A stretch of 53,458 nucleotides of DNA from Verrucomicrobiota bacterium (GTDB taxonomy: Bacteria; Verrucomicrobiota; Verrucomicrobiia; Limisphaerales; UBA8199): contig JAAYVL010000098.1 of NCBI GenBank assembly GCA_012517205.1, positions 1 to 53,458 on the forward strand, read 5' to 3'. Made by a program: the position numbers and the translations under genes. Shown here piece by piece: positions 1 through 8,083 of this stretch. Numbering within the stretch: the stretch's first letter is position 1; each line of letters begins with the position of its first letter. The notes below the pieces were generated by a model, which saw only the letters and a list, made by a program, of their open reading frames with translations, made no database searches and was not told the origin of the DNA.

Positions 1-2
1 AG

Positions 3-530
3 TATGCGCGGTTGGGCCTGGCCGTCTGGCGGGCCAAGCCCGCGGTCCACGGCCAGTTCGAGGAGTGGATGTTCGCGGGCGCCCGCCCGGCGCCGGTGGC
101 GCAGGCAAAAGAATATGCCGCGCAGTTGGTCGGCCCGGACGTCCTGGAAGCCGCGCTTAAGGATCCCTGGATTGAGCAGCAGCTCCTGCTTGATTGCCGG
201 CTGCATCACATCAACTGGATGGTCAGCGAGCAGCCGGTTATGCCCCAGTTGATTATCGGCGATGCCATCAGCACGGGGCCGCTGAATTCAGTCGAGCACC
301 TGGTGCTGTTGCTGAACCGCTACCTGGGTCTCACCGCGCCACCACCGCCGGTATCCGGGGGCAAGGTGAGGCCAGTTTCTGACGTTGACGATACCTTTTA
401 TGATGCAAAGAGTGAAAACCTGTTTCAGGCTGCTCGCTGCGGTCCTGCTCCTCTCCGGCTCCGCCCGGGCGGCTTCGCCCGCCCCGACCAACGCGACGCC
501 CGCATCCCTGGTTTCCGCCACTGCCACTAA
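3..530 (+). CDS. Thioredoxin/VKOR-associated protein, C-terminal part (5' end outside window)
   Basis: The reading frame is open from the left edge, so the start lies outside the window. The visible part reads as the C-terminal half of a DsbA/thioredoxin-like domain of the kind fused to vitamin K epoxide reductase proteins: a helical stretch (LAVWRAKPAVHGQFEEW), a DPW..QQ helix, then a strand-turn with the hallmark PQLIIGDAISTGPLNSVEHL and a closing helix LLLNRYLGL. Such proteins make or isomerise disulfides at the membrane or periplasm. No CxxC or membrane part is visible. Homology appears to stop near base 350; the frame then runs a further 180 bases and overlaps the next gene by about 130 bases. 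That tail may be non-native, from loss of the stop or a frameshift. The family call is from memory of the motif and is moderately sure. Confidence 0.6.
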   Translation, partial: YARLGLAVWRAKPAVHGQFEEWMFAGARPAPVAQAKEYAAQLVGPDVLEAALKDPWIEQQLLLDCRLHHINWMVSEQPVMPQLIIGDAISTGPLNSVEHLVLLLNRYLGLTAPPPPVSGGKVRPVSDVDDTFYDAKSENLFQAARCGPAPLRLRPGGFARPDQRDARIPGFRHCH

Positions 531-1506
531 TAAAGTGGTGGCGCGCGGCAAGGGCTGGGAAATCACGCGCGGTGAACTGGACAAGGGAGTCACTGCGGCG
601 CTGGCGCAGGCGGCGGCTCGGGGTCGCCGGGTCACAACCGCGCAGGTCCCCGAAGTGGAGCGGCAGGTGCTGGAGCAACTCATCAACCTTCGCCTCGTGC
701 TGGCCCGGGCGACCCGGGCCGACCGGGAAGCCGGCAAAGCCGCCGCAAATAAGCGTTATGCGACCGCCAGGGCAAACGCTGCCTCGGAGGAGGCGTTCAA
801 GTTGCAGTTGAAATTCCTGGTGACGACCCCGGAGGAATTGCTGGCCAAATGGACTGATGCGCTAACCTCCGAGGCGGTGATGAAGCGGGAACTCAAGATC
901 GCCATTTCAGACGCGGAGGCCAGGAAGTACTATAACGAGAATCCGAAGCAATTTGACCTTCCGGAGCAGGTCCGCGCCAGCCATATCCTGATTGCCACGA
1001 GCGATCCCCGGACGGGTGCCGGGCTGTCGGACGAGGAGAAAGCCGGGAAACGCAAGAAAGCGGAGGCGGTGCTGCAGCAGGCCCGGGCCGGCGAGGATTT
1101 CGGCAAGCTCGCCTTGGCCTTTTCGAACGACGCCGGGTCCCGCGCCCGGGGCGGCGAGGTTCGGTTTGCCCGCGGCGAGATGCCGGCGGAGATAGAGGCC
1201 GTGGCATTTTCCCTGAAAACAAACCAGATCAGCGACCTCATCACCACCACCAACGGCTACCACATTATCAAGCTGATCCAAAAGATTCCCGCCCGCAAAC
1301 TCAAGTATGCCGACGCAGCCGCCGACATTAAGAACGGCCTGACGCAGGCCGCAATCGAGGAGCAATTCCCGGCCTACGTTGCCCGCCTGCGGGACGCAGC
1401 GAACGTGGAAATCTTGGAGGAACAGTTGCAGCCGCAGGACCCGGCGCGCACCGGGCTGTCGCTGCCCGGCCCCGGCGCGCCGCCGAAGCCTGCGGGCGTA
1501 AAGTAG
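400..1506 (+). CDS. Secreted parvulin-type peptidyl-prolyl isomerase (SurA/PpiC-like)
   Basis: Predicted periplasmic foldase of about 368 residues. Residues 1-24 form a signal peptide (basic start, then LLAAVLLLSGSARA). A SurA_N-like helical chaperone region follows, roughly 45-170. A rotamase domain runs from about 195 to 300, with the typical RASHILI start, the long lysine-rich helix (AGKRKKAEAVLQQARAGEDF), the FSND...GGEVRFARGEM segment and the NGYHIIKL end. These are the PpiC-family landmarks. The C-terminus is proline-rich. ATG at 400 or 403 gives the signal peptide directly; a TTG at 385 in frame is less likely. No clear ribosome-binding site is visible. The gene follows a disulfide-handling protein and both fit envelope protein folding. 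Its start lies inside the 3' end of the preceding frame. Confidence 0.88.
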   Translation: MMQRVKTCFRLLAAVLLLSGSARAASPAPTNATPASLVSATATNKVVARGKGWEITRGELDKGVTAALAQAAARGRRVTTAQVPEVERQVLEQLINLRLVLARATRADREAGKAAANKRYATARANAASEEAFKLQLKFLVTTPEELLAKWTDALTSEAVMKRELKIAISDAEARKYYNENPKQFDLPEQVRASHILIATSDPRTGAGLSDEEKAGKRKKAEAVLQQARAGEDFGKLALAFSNDAGSRARGGEVRFARGEMPAEIEAVAFSLKTNQISDLITTTNGYHIIKLIQKIPARKLKYADAAADIKNGLTQAAIEEQFPAYVARLRDAANVEILEEQLQPQDPARTGLSLPGPGAPPKPAGVK

Positions 1507-1634
1507 GCGCTTTGCCGGCGATCATCCGCGCCCGGGCCCGGCGCGCGCCATGCCGGCGGGACGCAGGGCCAGCGGCCGGGTTCTTATCAGGGTTGATTTG
1601 CGCCGGTTGTTGGCGGTATTGATTTCCCATTCTT

Positions 1635-3314
1635 ATGCCATTGAAAGTTGTTGTCATCGGCGGCGTGGCCGCCGGCCCCAAAGCCGCCGCGAAGATTATG
1701 CGGCTGGATCCCACCGCCGAAGTGACCTTGTTGGAGAAGGGACAGTTCATCTCCTTTGCCGGCTGCGGCCTGCCCTATTACGTCTCGGGGGTGGTGAAGG
1801 AACAGAAAGACCTGATGAGCACGCCGATCGGAGTCCGGCGCGACCCGGCGTTCTTTCAGAAGGTGAAGAACGTCAAAGTCCTGACGGAAACGGAGGCCCT
1901 GGAGATAGACCGCGCGCGCAAGCGCATCCGCGCCCGCCGCAATGGCGCGGCGGAGGATTTCTGGCTGGATTACGACAAGCTGGTGCTGGCCACCGGGGCC
2001 CGCCCCGTCATCCCCCCCGTCCCCAACGCAACGCTGGCCAACATCCTCACCCTGCACAGCGTGGCGGACGCGGATGCCATCAAGGCCCGGCTCGCCCGGA
2101 ACCACGGGCGGGACGTGGTGATGATCGGCGGCGGCTTGATTGGCGTGGAAACCGTCGAGGCGCTGGTGCAATGCGGCTGCCGGGTGACGGTGGTGGAACG
2201 GCTGCCGCAGATTCTGCGCATGCTGGATTGGGAAATGGCGCGGCTGGTGGAGCAGCACATGGAAGCTCACGGCGTCCAGGTGATGACCCATACCGAGGTC
2301 CAGGCGTTTGAAGGGCCGGGGCAGGTGACGGGAGTCGTGACGAACCGCGGGCGGCTGCCCGCGGACCTGGTGGTCCTGGGCATCGGCGTGAAGCCGAATG
2401 TGGAATTGGCCCGGCAGGCCGGGCTGGAGATCGGCCCCACCGGCGCGCTGCGGGTGGATGCCGGACTGCGCACCTCGGACCCGGATATCTACGCGGCGGG
2501 CGATTGCGCGGAAAGCACCGACCTCATCACGCGCCAGCCCTGCTACGTGCCCATGGGCTCGACGGCCAACAAGCAAGGCCGCGTGGCCGCCATCAACGTC
2601 TGCGGCGGGGAGGACCGGTTCCCGGGCGTGCTGGGCAGCACGGTCTGCCAGGTCTTTGACTTCTGCGTGGCGCGGACGGGCTTGACCGAGGCCGCCGCCC
2701 GGCAGAGCGGCTATGCCCCCGTCACGGTGCTGGTGCCGGATGCGGACCGGGCCCACTACATGCCGACGGCCCGGCCGGTGATCCTCAAGCTGGTGGTGGA
2801 CGAGCGCACGCGCAAGCTCCTGGGCGCCCAGGCGGTGGGGCCGGGCGCGGGCGACAAGCGCATGGACGTGGCGGCGATGGCGATCACGGCGGGAATGACG
2901 GTGGACCAGTTGTCGAAGGTGGACCTCTGCTACGCGCCGCCGTATTCGCCCGCCCTGGACAACCTTATCCTGGCGGCCAACGTCGCCCGCAACAAGCTGG
3001 ATGGCCTGCTGCACGGCTTGACGGCCAGCGAAGTCCAGCAGCGGCTCGAAGCCCGGGCGGATTTCGTCCTGCTGGATGTGCGCAGCCCGGCGGAGCATCA
3101 GCAGGAGCGGCTGCCCGGCTCGACGTTCATCCCCCTGGGGACGCTGCGGGCGCGGCTGGACGAATTGCCGCGCGACAAGGAAATCGTGACCTTCTGCAAA
3201 GCCTCGCTGCGCGGTTATGAAGCCGCCCGAATCCTGCAAGGCGCGGGATTCCCGAATGTCCGGGTCATGGACGGCGGCCTCGCGGCCTGGCCTTTTGCAA
3301 AGCTGTCGGGCTAA
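1635..3314 (+). CDS. CoA-disulfide reductase-like flavoprotein fused to rhodanese
   Basis: This 559-residue protein is a two-domain fusion. Residues 1-450 are a pyridine-nucleotide-disulfide oxidoreductase of the CoA-disulfide reductase/NADH oxidase group: FAD-binding VVIGGVAAG at the N-terminus, the single redox cysteine in SFAGCGLPYY (Cys44), the NAD(P)H site MIGGGLIGVE, and AAGDCAE for the second FAD contact. Residues about 465-559 are a rhodanese domain with catalytic Cys521 in FCKASLRG. The family reduces CoA disulfide, persulfides or polysulfide with NAD(P)H, and the rhodanese domain passes on sulfane sulfur. Which substrate is used here cannot be read from sequence. Soluble, with no signal peptide. 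It converges on the serine hydrolase across only 55 bases. Confidence 0.9.
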   Translation: MPLKVVVIGGVAAGPKAAAKIMRLDPTAEVTLLEKGQFISFAGCGLPYYVSGVVKEQKDLMSTPIGVRRDPAFFQKVKNVKVLTETEALEIDRARKRIRARRNGAAEDFWLDYDKLVLATGARPVIPPVPNATLANILTLHSVADADAIKARLARNHGRDVVMIGGGLIGVETVEALVQCGCRVTVVERLPQILRMLDWEMARLVEQHMEAHGVQVMTHTEVQAFEGPGQVTGVVTNRGRLPADLVVLGIGVKPNVELARQAGLEIGPTGALRVDAGLRTSDPDIYAAGDCAESTDLITRQPCYVPMGSTANKQGRVAAINVCGGEDRFPGVLGSTVCQVFDFCVARTGLTEAAARQSGYAPVTVLVPDADRAHYMPTARPVILKLVVDERTRKLLGAQAVGPGAGDKRMDVAAMAITAGMTVDQLSKVDLCYAPPYSPALDNLILAANVARNKLDGLLHGLTASEVQQRLEARADFVLLDVRSPAEHQQERLPGSTFIPLGTLRARLDELPRDKEIVTFCKASLRGYEAARILQGAGFPNVRVMDGGLAAWPFAKLSG

Positions 3315-3369
3315 GCCCCGCGCGCCCGGCGGCGGCGGGGCCGGGGCGGCCGGCTCCGGGCCCGCGGAT

Positions 3370-4491
3370 TCAGACGCCCCCGCTTTTGTCCACCGCCTCC
3401 AGAATGGCTTGAATGGCCTCGCGCCGGATGGCGCCCAGTTGATGGTTGTCCCGCGTGGGATGGACGGCATTGGTCAGCAGCACCAGGTACATTTTGCGGC
3501 TGAGTTCGATCCGCAGGTAGGTGCCCGTGAACCCGTTGTGGCTCAGGACCCGTTTCGCGTCCCGCTCAATCCCCCACCCCAAGCCGCGCCCGGAATCCGG
3601 GGCCAGGTTATGCGGGCGGGCGAATTCCGCCAACACCGCGCGCGTGAGCCACTGGCTTTGGCCGGCGTCCGCGCGCAACAGTTCGGCCGCCAGTTTGCCC
3701 AGGTCTTCGGCGGTCGCGAACAGCCCCGCGTGCCCGGTGAGGCCCTCGCCGGCGCGCGCGTTCTCGTCGTGAACCACCCCATGCGCGAAGCGCTCCTGGT
3801 CCGGCAGTTTCTCCGTGGGGGCGATGCGCGGCCGGAGCCCCGGCGCGGGGTTGCGCAGGGTATTCGTCATTCCCAGCGGCCCGAAGACCAGTTCCCGCTC
3901 CAGCGCTGCCAGGGGTTTGCCGCCCGCGCGCGCGGCGGCTTCGCCCGCGAGGAACAGCCCCAAATCGCTGTAGCGGGTGCGCGCGCCCGGATCGCTCTCC
4001 AGCGGCGTCGTCAGGATGGCGCGGAGCATGGCCGCGTAGTTGGTGTGCGAGCGGTAGTAAGGCTTCCAGGCCGTCAGCCCGGCGGTGTGGGTCAGCAGGT
4101 GTTCGAGGGTGACCCGCTGGCGCCAGGCTTTGTCCTCGGCGCTGGGTGCCAGCGCAAGGAACTCGGGGATGAACCGGCTGACGGGATCGGTGATGCGCAC
4201 CTTGCCGCGCTGAACCAATTGCATGAAAACCGCGGTGGTGCCGGCAACCTTGGTGACCGACGCCAGATCGTAGAGCGTCTGCGTCGTGACCGGCGCGCCC
4301 CCGGCGTAATCCAGGCGCCCAAACGCCGCCGACCACAGAACCTTGTCCGCCGTGCCCACGACGACCGTGCAGCCCGGAAAGGCGCGCTCCTTGATTCCGC
4401 GCTGCAGTATGGCTGCGGCCGGGGAAAAGTCCGGCGTGCTGGCCGCCGGGCCATCCAGGGCGCCGAAGAGCAGGCCAAGGAGACACAGCAT
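3370..4491 (-). CDS. Secreted beta-lactamase-family (class C-like) serine hydrolase
   Basis: A 373-residue serine hydrolase of the class C beta-lactamase/DD-peptidase/esterase fold. From the chosen start the protein begins with a signal peptide (MLCLLGLLFGALDGPAAS). The nucleophile motif SxxK is S78-K81 in DLASVTK. The Tyr motif appears as YSDLG and the HxG-type third motif as LSHNGFTGT near the C-terminus. The frame is open another 58 codons upstream, but those codons are arginine/proline-rich and would bury the signal peptide, so I start at 4491. True substrate is unknown; members include peptidases, esterases and transesterases as well as beta-lactamases. Convergent with the preceding flavoprotein; transcribed on its own. 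Confidence 0.82.
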   Translation of the reverse strand: MLCLLGLLFGALDGPAASTPDFSPAAAILQRGIKERAFPGCTVVVGTADKVLWSAAFGRLDYAGGAPVTTQTLYDLASVTKVAGTTAVFMQLVQRGKVRITDPVSRFIPEFLALAPSAEDKAWRQRVTLEHLLTHTAGLTAWKPYYRSHTNYAAMLRAILTTPLESDPGARTRYSDLGLFLAGEAAARAGGKPLAALERELVFGPLGMTNTLRNPAPGLRPRIAPTEKLPDQERFAHGVVHDENARAGEGLTGHAGLFATAEDLGKLAAELLRADAGQSQWLTRAVLAEFARPHNLAPDSGRGLGWGIERDAKRVLSHNGFTGTYLRIELSRKMYLVLLTNAVHPTRDNHQLGAIRREAIQAILEAVDKSGGV

Positions 4492-4732
4492 CCCCCCGGT
4501 TCGAAGCCCGCCGCGAACGGCGGCCCGGGGATGGTTCCCAGGTTTCCCGCAGGCCGGGGTACGGCGGGGCCAGGCCGGGAGGACGGAAGATTCAGGAGTT
4601 CGGCAGTTCATAAAGCACTTTGCGCCCGCAGTCTGGGCGGGTGCCCGCGGAAAAGCCAGCCGCATTTATCCGTCCCGGCGGAGGCTGGATTTTGGCGGCC
4701 CAACCCCACCGCCTGCCGCCCGCCGCCGGGCG

Positions 4733-6823
4733 CTATTCCGCCTGTTGCGCCTGTTTGGCGCGCTTGCTTTCCTCGATGATCTTCTGCTCCGCCTCGCGCG
4801 GCATCTCCTCGTAATGGCTGAACGACTCGGAATGCGCGCCGCGCCCGCCGGTCAGCGAGCGCAGGGTGCTGGAATAGCGATAAAGCTCCTTGGCCGGCAC
4901 ATGCGCCTTGATTAATTGGATGCCGCCCTCCATGTCCATGCCCTGGATTTTACCGCGGCGGCTGGAGAGGTCGCCCATGACCTTGCCCATGCAATCATCC
5001 GGGATGCGGATTTCGACCAGGTGAATCGGCTCCAGCAGGCAGGGCCGCGCCTTTTCAAAGGATTCCTTGAACCCAAAATACCCGGCAATCTGGAACGCAA
5101 TGTCCTTCGAGTCCACCGGGTGCATTTTGCCGTCGTAAAACTCAATCTTCACGTCCACCACCCGGTAGCCGGCCAGGATGCCCTCTTCGCACGCCTTCAT
5201 GACGCCCTTCTCGACGGAAGGCACGAATACCCGGTCCACGTTCTGCCCGGTGAGCGTTTGCGTGAACTCGACGCCGGTATCGCGGGGCTTGGGCTCGATG
5301 CGCATCCAGACCTCGGCAAACTGGCCCGCCCCGCCGGTTTGCTTCTTGTGGCGGTATTTCGAGTCGCCCCGCCCCTTGATGGTCTCGCGGTAGCGCACGC
5401 GCGGCTCGATCAGCTCGACATGCACGTTGTAGCGCCGCCGCAGGCTCTCGGCGATGACCTCCAGGTGCAGCTCGCCCTGCGCGGACACGATGGTCTGGCG
5501 CAGCTCCGAATCCACCACGTATTGAAACGCCGGATCCTCATGGTGCAGCGCCGCCAGCCCGGACGCCACCTTGTCTTCCTCGCCCTTGGCGCTGCTCTTG
5601 AGCGCGGCATGGATGCTCGGCTTGGGATATTCCACCTTCGGCAGCGAATAGAGCTTCTTCCCGCCATAAAGGGTATTGCCCGTGTGGGTGTCCTTGAGCT
5701 TGACCACCGCCCCGATGTCCCCGGCCACGAGCGCGGGCACGCTGGTGCGCGTCTTGCCATTGAGCTGGTAAATCTGGCCGATCTTTTCCGTGCTGCGGCG
5801 GTCGGCGTTATAGACTTCGCTGCCGAACTTCACCGCGCCGGCATAGACGCGGAAAAAGGAAAGCTCGCCGAACTGCGCCTCGCTCATCGTCTTGAAGATA
5901 TAGAGCACCGGCTCGGGATCCGTCAGCTTGACCGGCACCGGGTTGCCGTCCGCATCCGCCGCCTCCACCGCGGGCCGATCCGCCGGCGAAGCGCCATACT
6001 GGGCAAGAAAATCCATGAACTGGGCGACGCCGACATTGTTTTCCGCCGCCGTGCAGAACAGGGGGGTGAACACCTGCTTCTGGAACGCCGCGTGCAAACC
6101 CGCCCGCATCTCGGCCTCCGACAGCCCGCCTTCGGCAAAGAACTTCTCCATCAGCGCGTCGTCGGACTCGGCCACGTATTCGACCAGTTGGTTGTGCAAC
6201 TGGCTGGCCTTCTCCGCCAGGGCCCCGGCGGGGGGCGCCTCGGTGTATTTGCCGCTCTTGTCGCCCGCATAGGTCATCACCTTCTGGCGCAGCACGTCCA
6301 GCAACTGGTTGAAGCCCGGGCCGGCGTTGACCGGCAGCGTCAGCGGCAGCACGCGCTCCCCGAAATGCTCGCGCAGCTGCGCCAGCGTCGCGTCGAAATG
6401 GGTCTCTTCCTTGTCAAAAGCATTGACGACAATCACCTTCGGAATGCCGTTCGCCGTCGCGCTTTTCCACACCGTGTCCGTGCCGACCCCGGGTCCGTGG
6501 TTGGCATGCACCACCACCACCGCCTGGTCGCTGACCCGCAGCGCGCCCAGCGCCTCGCTGATGAAATCCGCGTAGCCCGGGCAATCCAGGACATTGAACT
6601 TCTTGCCCTGCCACTCCAGGTGCATGAGCGTGGTGGAGACGGAGATCAGCCGCTGCTGCTCGCTCTCATGGTAGTCCGAGACCGTGGTGCCGGCGGGGAT
6701 GGTTCCCATGCGGTTAATCACGCCGGCACAGGCGAGCATCGCCTCGCTCAGCATGGTTTTGCCGCACGAGGCATGTCCCACTATCGCCAGGTTTCGAAGG
6801 TCAACAGCCTGATATTCTTTCAT
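4733..6823 (-). CDS. EF-G-like translational GTPase (second-type fusA paralogue)
   Basis: A 696-residue protein with the full EF-G layout: G domain (1-275), domain II (about 300-390, LYIFKTMSEAQFGELSFFRVYAG), domain III (HHEDPAF...LHLEVIAESLRRRY), domain IV (GRGDSKYRHKKQTGGAGQFAEVWM...) and domain V (EPIHLVEIRIPDDCMGKVMGDLSSRRGKI). The P-loop is GHASCGKT and G3 is DCPGYADF. G4 reads NAFDKE rather than the usual NKxD. These departures, and its position away from rpsL/rpsG/tuf, fit the EF-G-like/EF-G2 branch rather than the main elongation factor. Its role in translocation, ribosome recycling or stress is not decided by sequence. Divergent from tRNA-Tyr. Confidence 0.88.
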   Translation of the reverse strand: MKEYQAVDLRNLAIVGHASCGKTMLSEAMLACAGVINRMGTIPAGTTVSDYHESEQQRLISVSTTLMHLEWQGKKFNVLDCPGYADFISEALGALRVSDQAVVVVHANHGPGVGTDTVWKSATANGIPKVIVVNAFDKEETHFDATLAQLREHFGERVLPLTLPVNAGPGFNQLLDVLRQKVMTYAGDKSGKYTEAPPAGALAEKASQLHNQLVEYVAESDDALMEKFFAEGGLSEAEMRAGLHAAFQKQVFTPLFCTAAENNVGVAQFMDFLAQYGASPADRPAVEAADADGNPVPVKLTDPEPVLYIFKTMSEAQFGELSFFRVYAGAVKFGSEVYNADRRSTEKIGQIYQLNGKTRTSVPALVAGDIGAVVKLKDTHTGNTLYGGKKLYSLPKVEYPKPSIHAALKSSAKGEEDKVASGLAALHHEDPAFQYVVDSELRQTIVSAQGELHLEVIAESLRRRYNVHVELIEPRVRYRETIKGRGDSKYRHKKQTGGAGQFAEVWMRIEPKPRDTGVEFTQTLTGQNVDRVFVPSVEKGVMKACEEGILAGYRVVDVKIEFYDGKMHPVDSKDIAFQIAGYFGFKESFEKARPCLLEPIHLVEIRIPDDCMGKVMGDLSSRRGKIQGMDMEGGIQLIKAHVPAKELYRYSSTLRSLTGGRGAHSESFSHYEEMPREAEQKIIEESKRAKQAQQAE

Positions 6824-6960
6824 AAAGTGTCACGGTCCATTTCGCCAATCCCTTTTCAAGCCAATGCTCAAAGGGACCTACAATGTAGAGAACGACCCGC
6901 CGCCTGCAAGCCGAGAAATCAGCCGCCGCGAAAAATCTTCGCCGGCCCCGCGAAGAACGG

Positions 6961-6989
6961 TTGACAAATCCCGCCCCTTGTGGCTGAAT
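6961..6989 (+). promoter_or_regulatory. Putative sigma70 promoter of tRNA-Tyr
   Basis: A perfect TTGACA box at 6961-6966 lies 57 bases before the tRNA. A 17-base spacer leads to CTGAAT (6984-6989), which matches only the AAT half of the -10 consensus. It is supported mainly by position and the perfect -35. Confidence 0.4.
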
Positions 6990-7017
6990 ACGCTCTCGCC
7001 CTATTCGGGCGGCCGTG

Positions 7018-7103
7018 GGTAGGATACTCAAGCGGTCAACGAGGGCAGACTGTAAATCTGCTGGCTAACGCCTACGAAGGTTCGAATCCTTCTCCTACCA
7101 CCA
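7018..7103 (+). tRNA. tRNA-Tyr (GUA)
   Basis: The cloverleaf can be drawn by hand. The acceptor stem GGTAGGA pairs with TCCTACC; discriminator A and an encoded CCA end follow. The D-stem is CTC/GAG. The anticodon stem GCAGA/TCTGC encloses loop CTGTAAA with anticodon GTA. There is a long variable arm (GGC...GCC), expected for bacterial tRNA-Tyr, and the T-arm is GAAGG-TTCGAAT-CCTTC. All stems are fully paired. It lies 131 bases before the FAH-family gene on the same strand. Confidence 0.97.
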
Positions 7104-7234
7104 CCTCCCCAGCCCCCTCCCCCGCCCGGCGGCGCCCTTTTGCCCGAACGCGCGCCCGCCGCCCGCCGCCCCGCCCGGCGCGCCGCGCGGCGGCGTTGAC
7201 AAAAGCGCACGGGCCAGCCAAAAGAGGAAGCACA

Positions 7235-8083
7235 ATGCAAATTATCCGCTACGAAGATCCCCAGGGCGCCGTGCGCTATGCGGCCCGGCAGCCCGATGGC
7301 TCCGCCCGCCAAATCGCCGGCGACATCCTGGGCGCCTACGAAGTCACCCCCACCCCGGCGCGGGTGAAAAAACTGCTCGCGCCCGTGGCGCCGGTGGCCC
7401 TCTTCTGCATTGGCCTGAACTACCGGCGCCACGCCGAGGAAGGCAAGGCCGCCCTCCCGGCCTTCCCGGTGCTGTTCATGAAATCGCCCGCCGCCGTGCA
7501 GAACCCCGGCGATCCCATTGAACTGCCGCGGCACCTGCGCAGCGACAAGGTGGACTTCGAGTGCGAGCTGGCCGTCGTCATCGGCCGCCGCGCCAAAAAC
7601 GTGTCCCGCGCGGACGCGTTGGACTACGTGCTGGGCTATACCTGCGCCAACGACGTCAGCGCCCGCGACTGGCAGGGCCCCTGGGGCGGCAGCCAGTGGT
7701 GCCGGGGCAAGACCTTCGACACCTTTGCCCCGCTGGGGCCATGCCTGGTGCTGAAGGACGAAATCCCCGACCCCGCCGCCTTGAAGCTCCGGACGCTCCT
7801 CAACGGCCAGGTGATGCAGGACTGGCGCTGCGACGACATGCTGTTCGACGTGCCCACGCTCATTTCCTTCCTGAGCGGCAGCACCACGCTGCTCCCGGGC
7901 ACGGTCATCCTCACCGGAACGCCCCACGGCGTCGGTTTTGCGCGCAAGCCGCCGGTGTTTCTCCAGCCCGGCGATCGCGTCACCATCGAGATTGACCGCA
8001 TCGGCGCGCTGACCAATCCCGTGGTCGAGGAAGGCGGAGAGTTCCCCCCGCCGCGCACGCCGCGCCGCGACCCGGCGGGCTAG
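7235..8083 (+). CDS. Fumarylacetoacetate hydrolase (FAH) family protein
   Basis: A 282-residue soluble FAH-superfamily enzyme. An N-terminal accessory region (1-50) is followed by the catalytic beta-roll. GLNYRRHAEE is at residues 60-69, and the metal-binding D-x-E-x-E motif (VDFECEL) has Glu109 and Glu111 as ligands. The third acidic ligand is likely Asp in CANDVSARD. KTFDTFAPLGP and the TGTPHGVG loop are also typical. Members hydrolyse or decarboxylate 2-keto acids in aromatic or sugar breakdown (for example ureidoglycolate lyase, acylpyruvase); the substrate is not decided. The start at 7235 is fixed by an AGAGGAAG site just upstream. Its TAG overlaps the TAG of the convergent downstream gene within one CTAG. 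Confidence 0.88.
   Translation: MQIIRYEDPQGAVRYAARQPDGSARQIAGDILGAYEVTPTPARVKKLLAPVAPVALFCIGLNYRRHAEEGKAALPAFPVLFMKSPAAVQNPGDPIELPRHLRSDKVDFECELAVVIGRRAKNVSRADALDYVLGYTCANDVSARDWQGPWGGSQWCRGKTFDTFAPLGPCLVLKDEIPDPAALKLRTLLNGQVMQDWRCDDMLFDVPTLISFLSGSTTLLPGTVILTGTPHGVGFARKPPVFLQPGDRVTIEIDRIGALTNPVVEEGGEFPPPRTPRRDPAG

Noticed and set aside
3370-4491. Antibiotic-resistance beta-lactamase
   Set aside because: The class C-like fold is shared by many esterases and peptidases, and the YSN motif is YSD here. No basis for claiming resistance.
4492-4665. Upstream extension of the serine hydrolase to 4665
   Set aside because: The extra 58 residues are Arg/Pro-rich and would place the signal peptide inside the protein.
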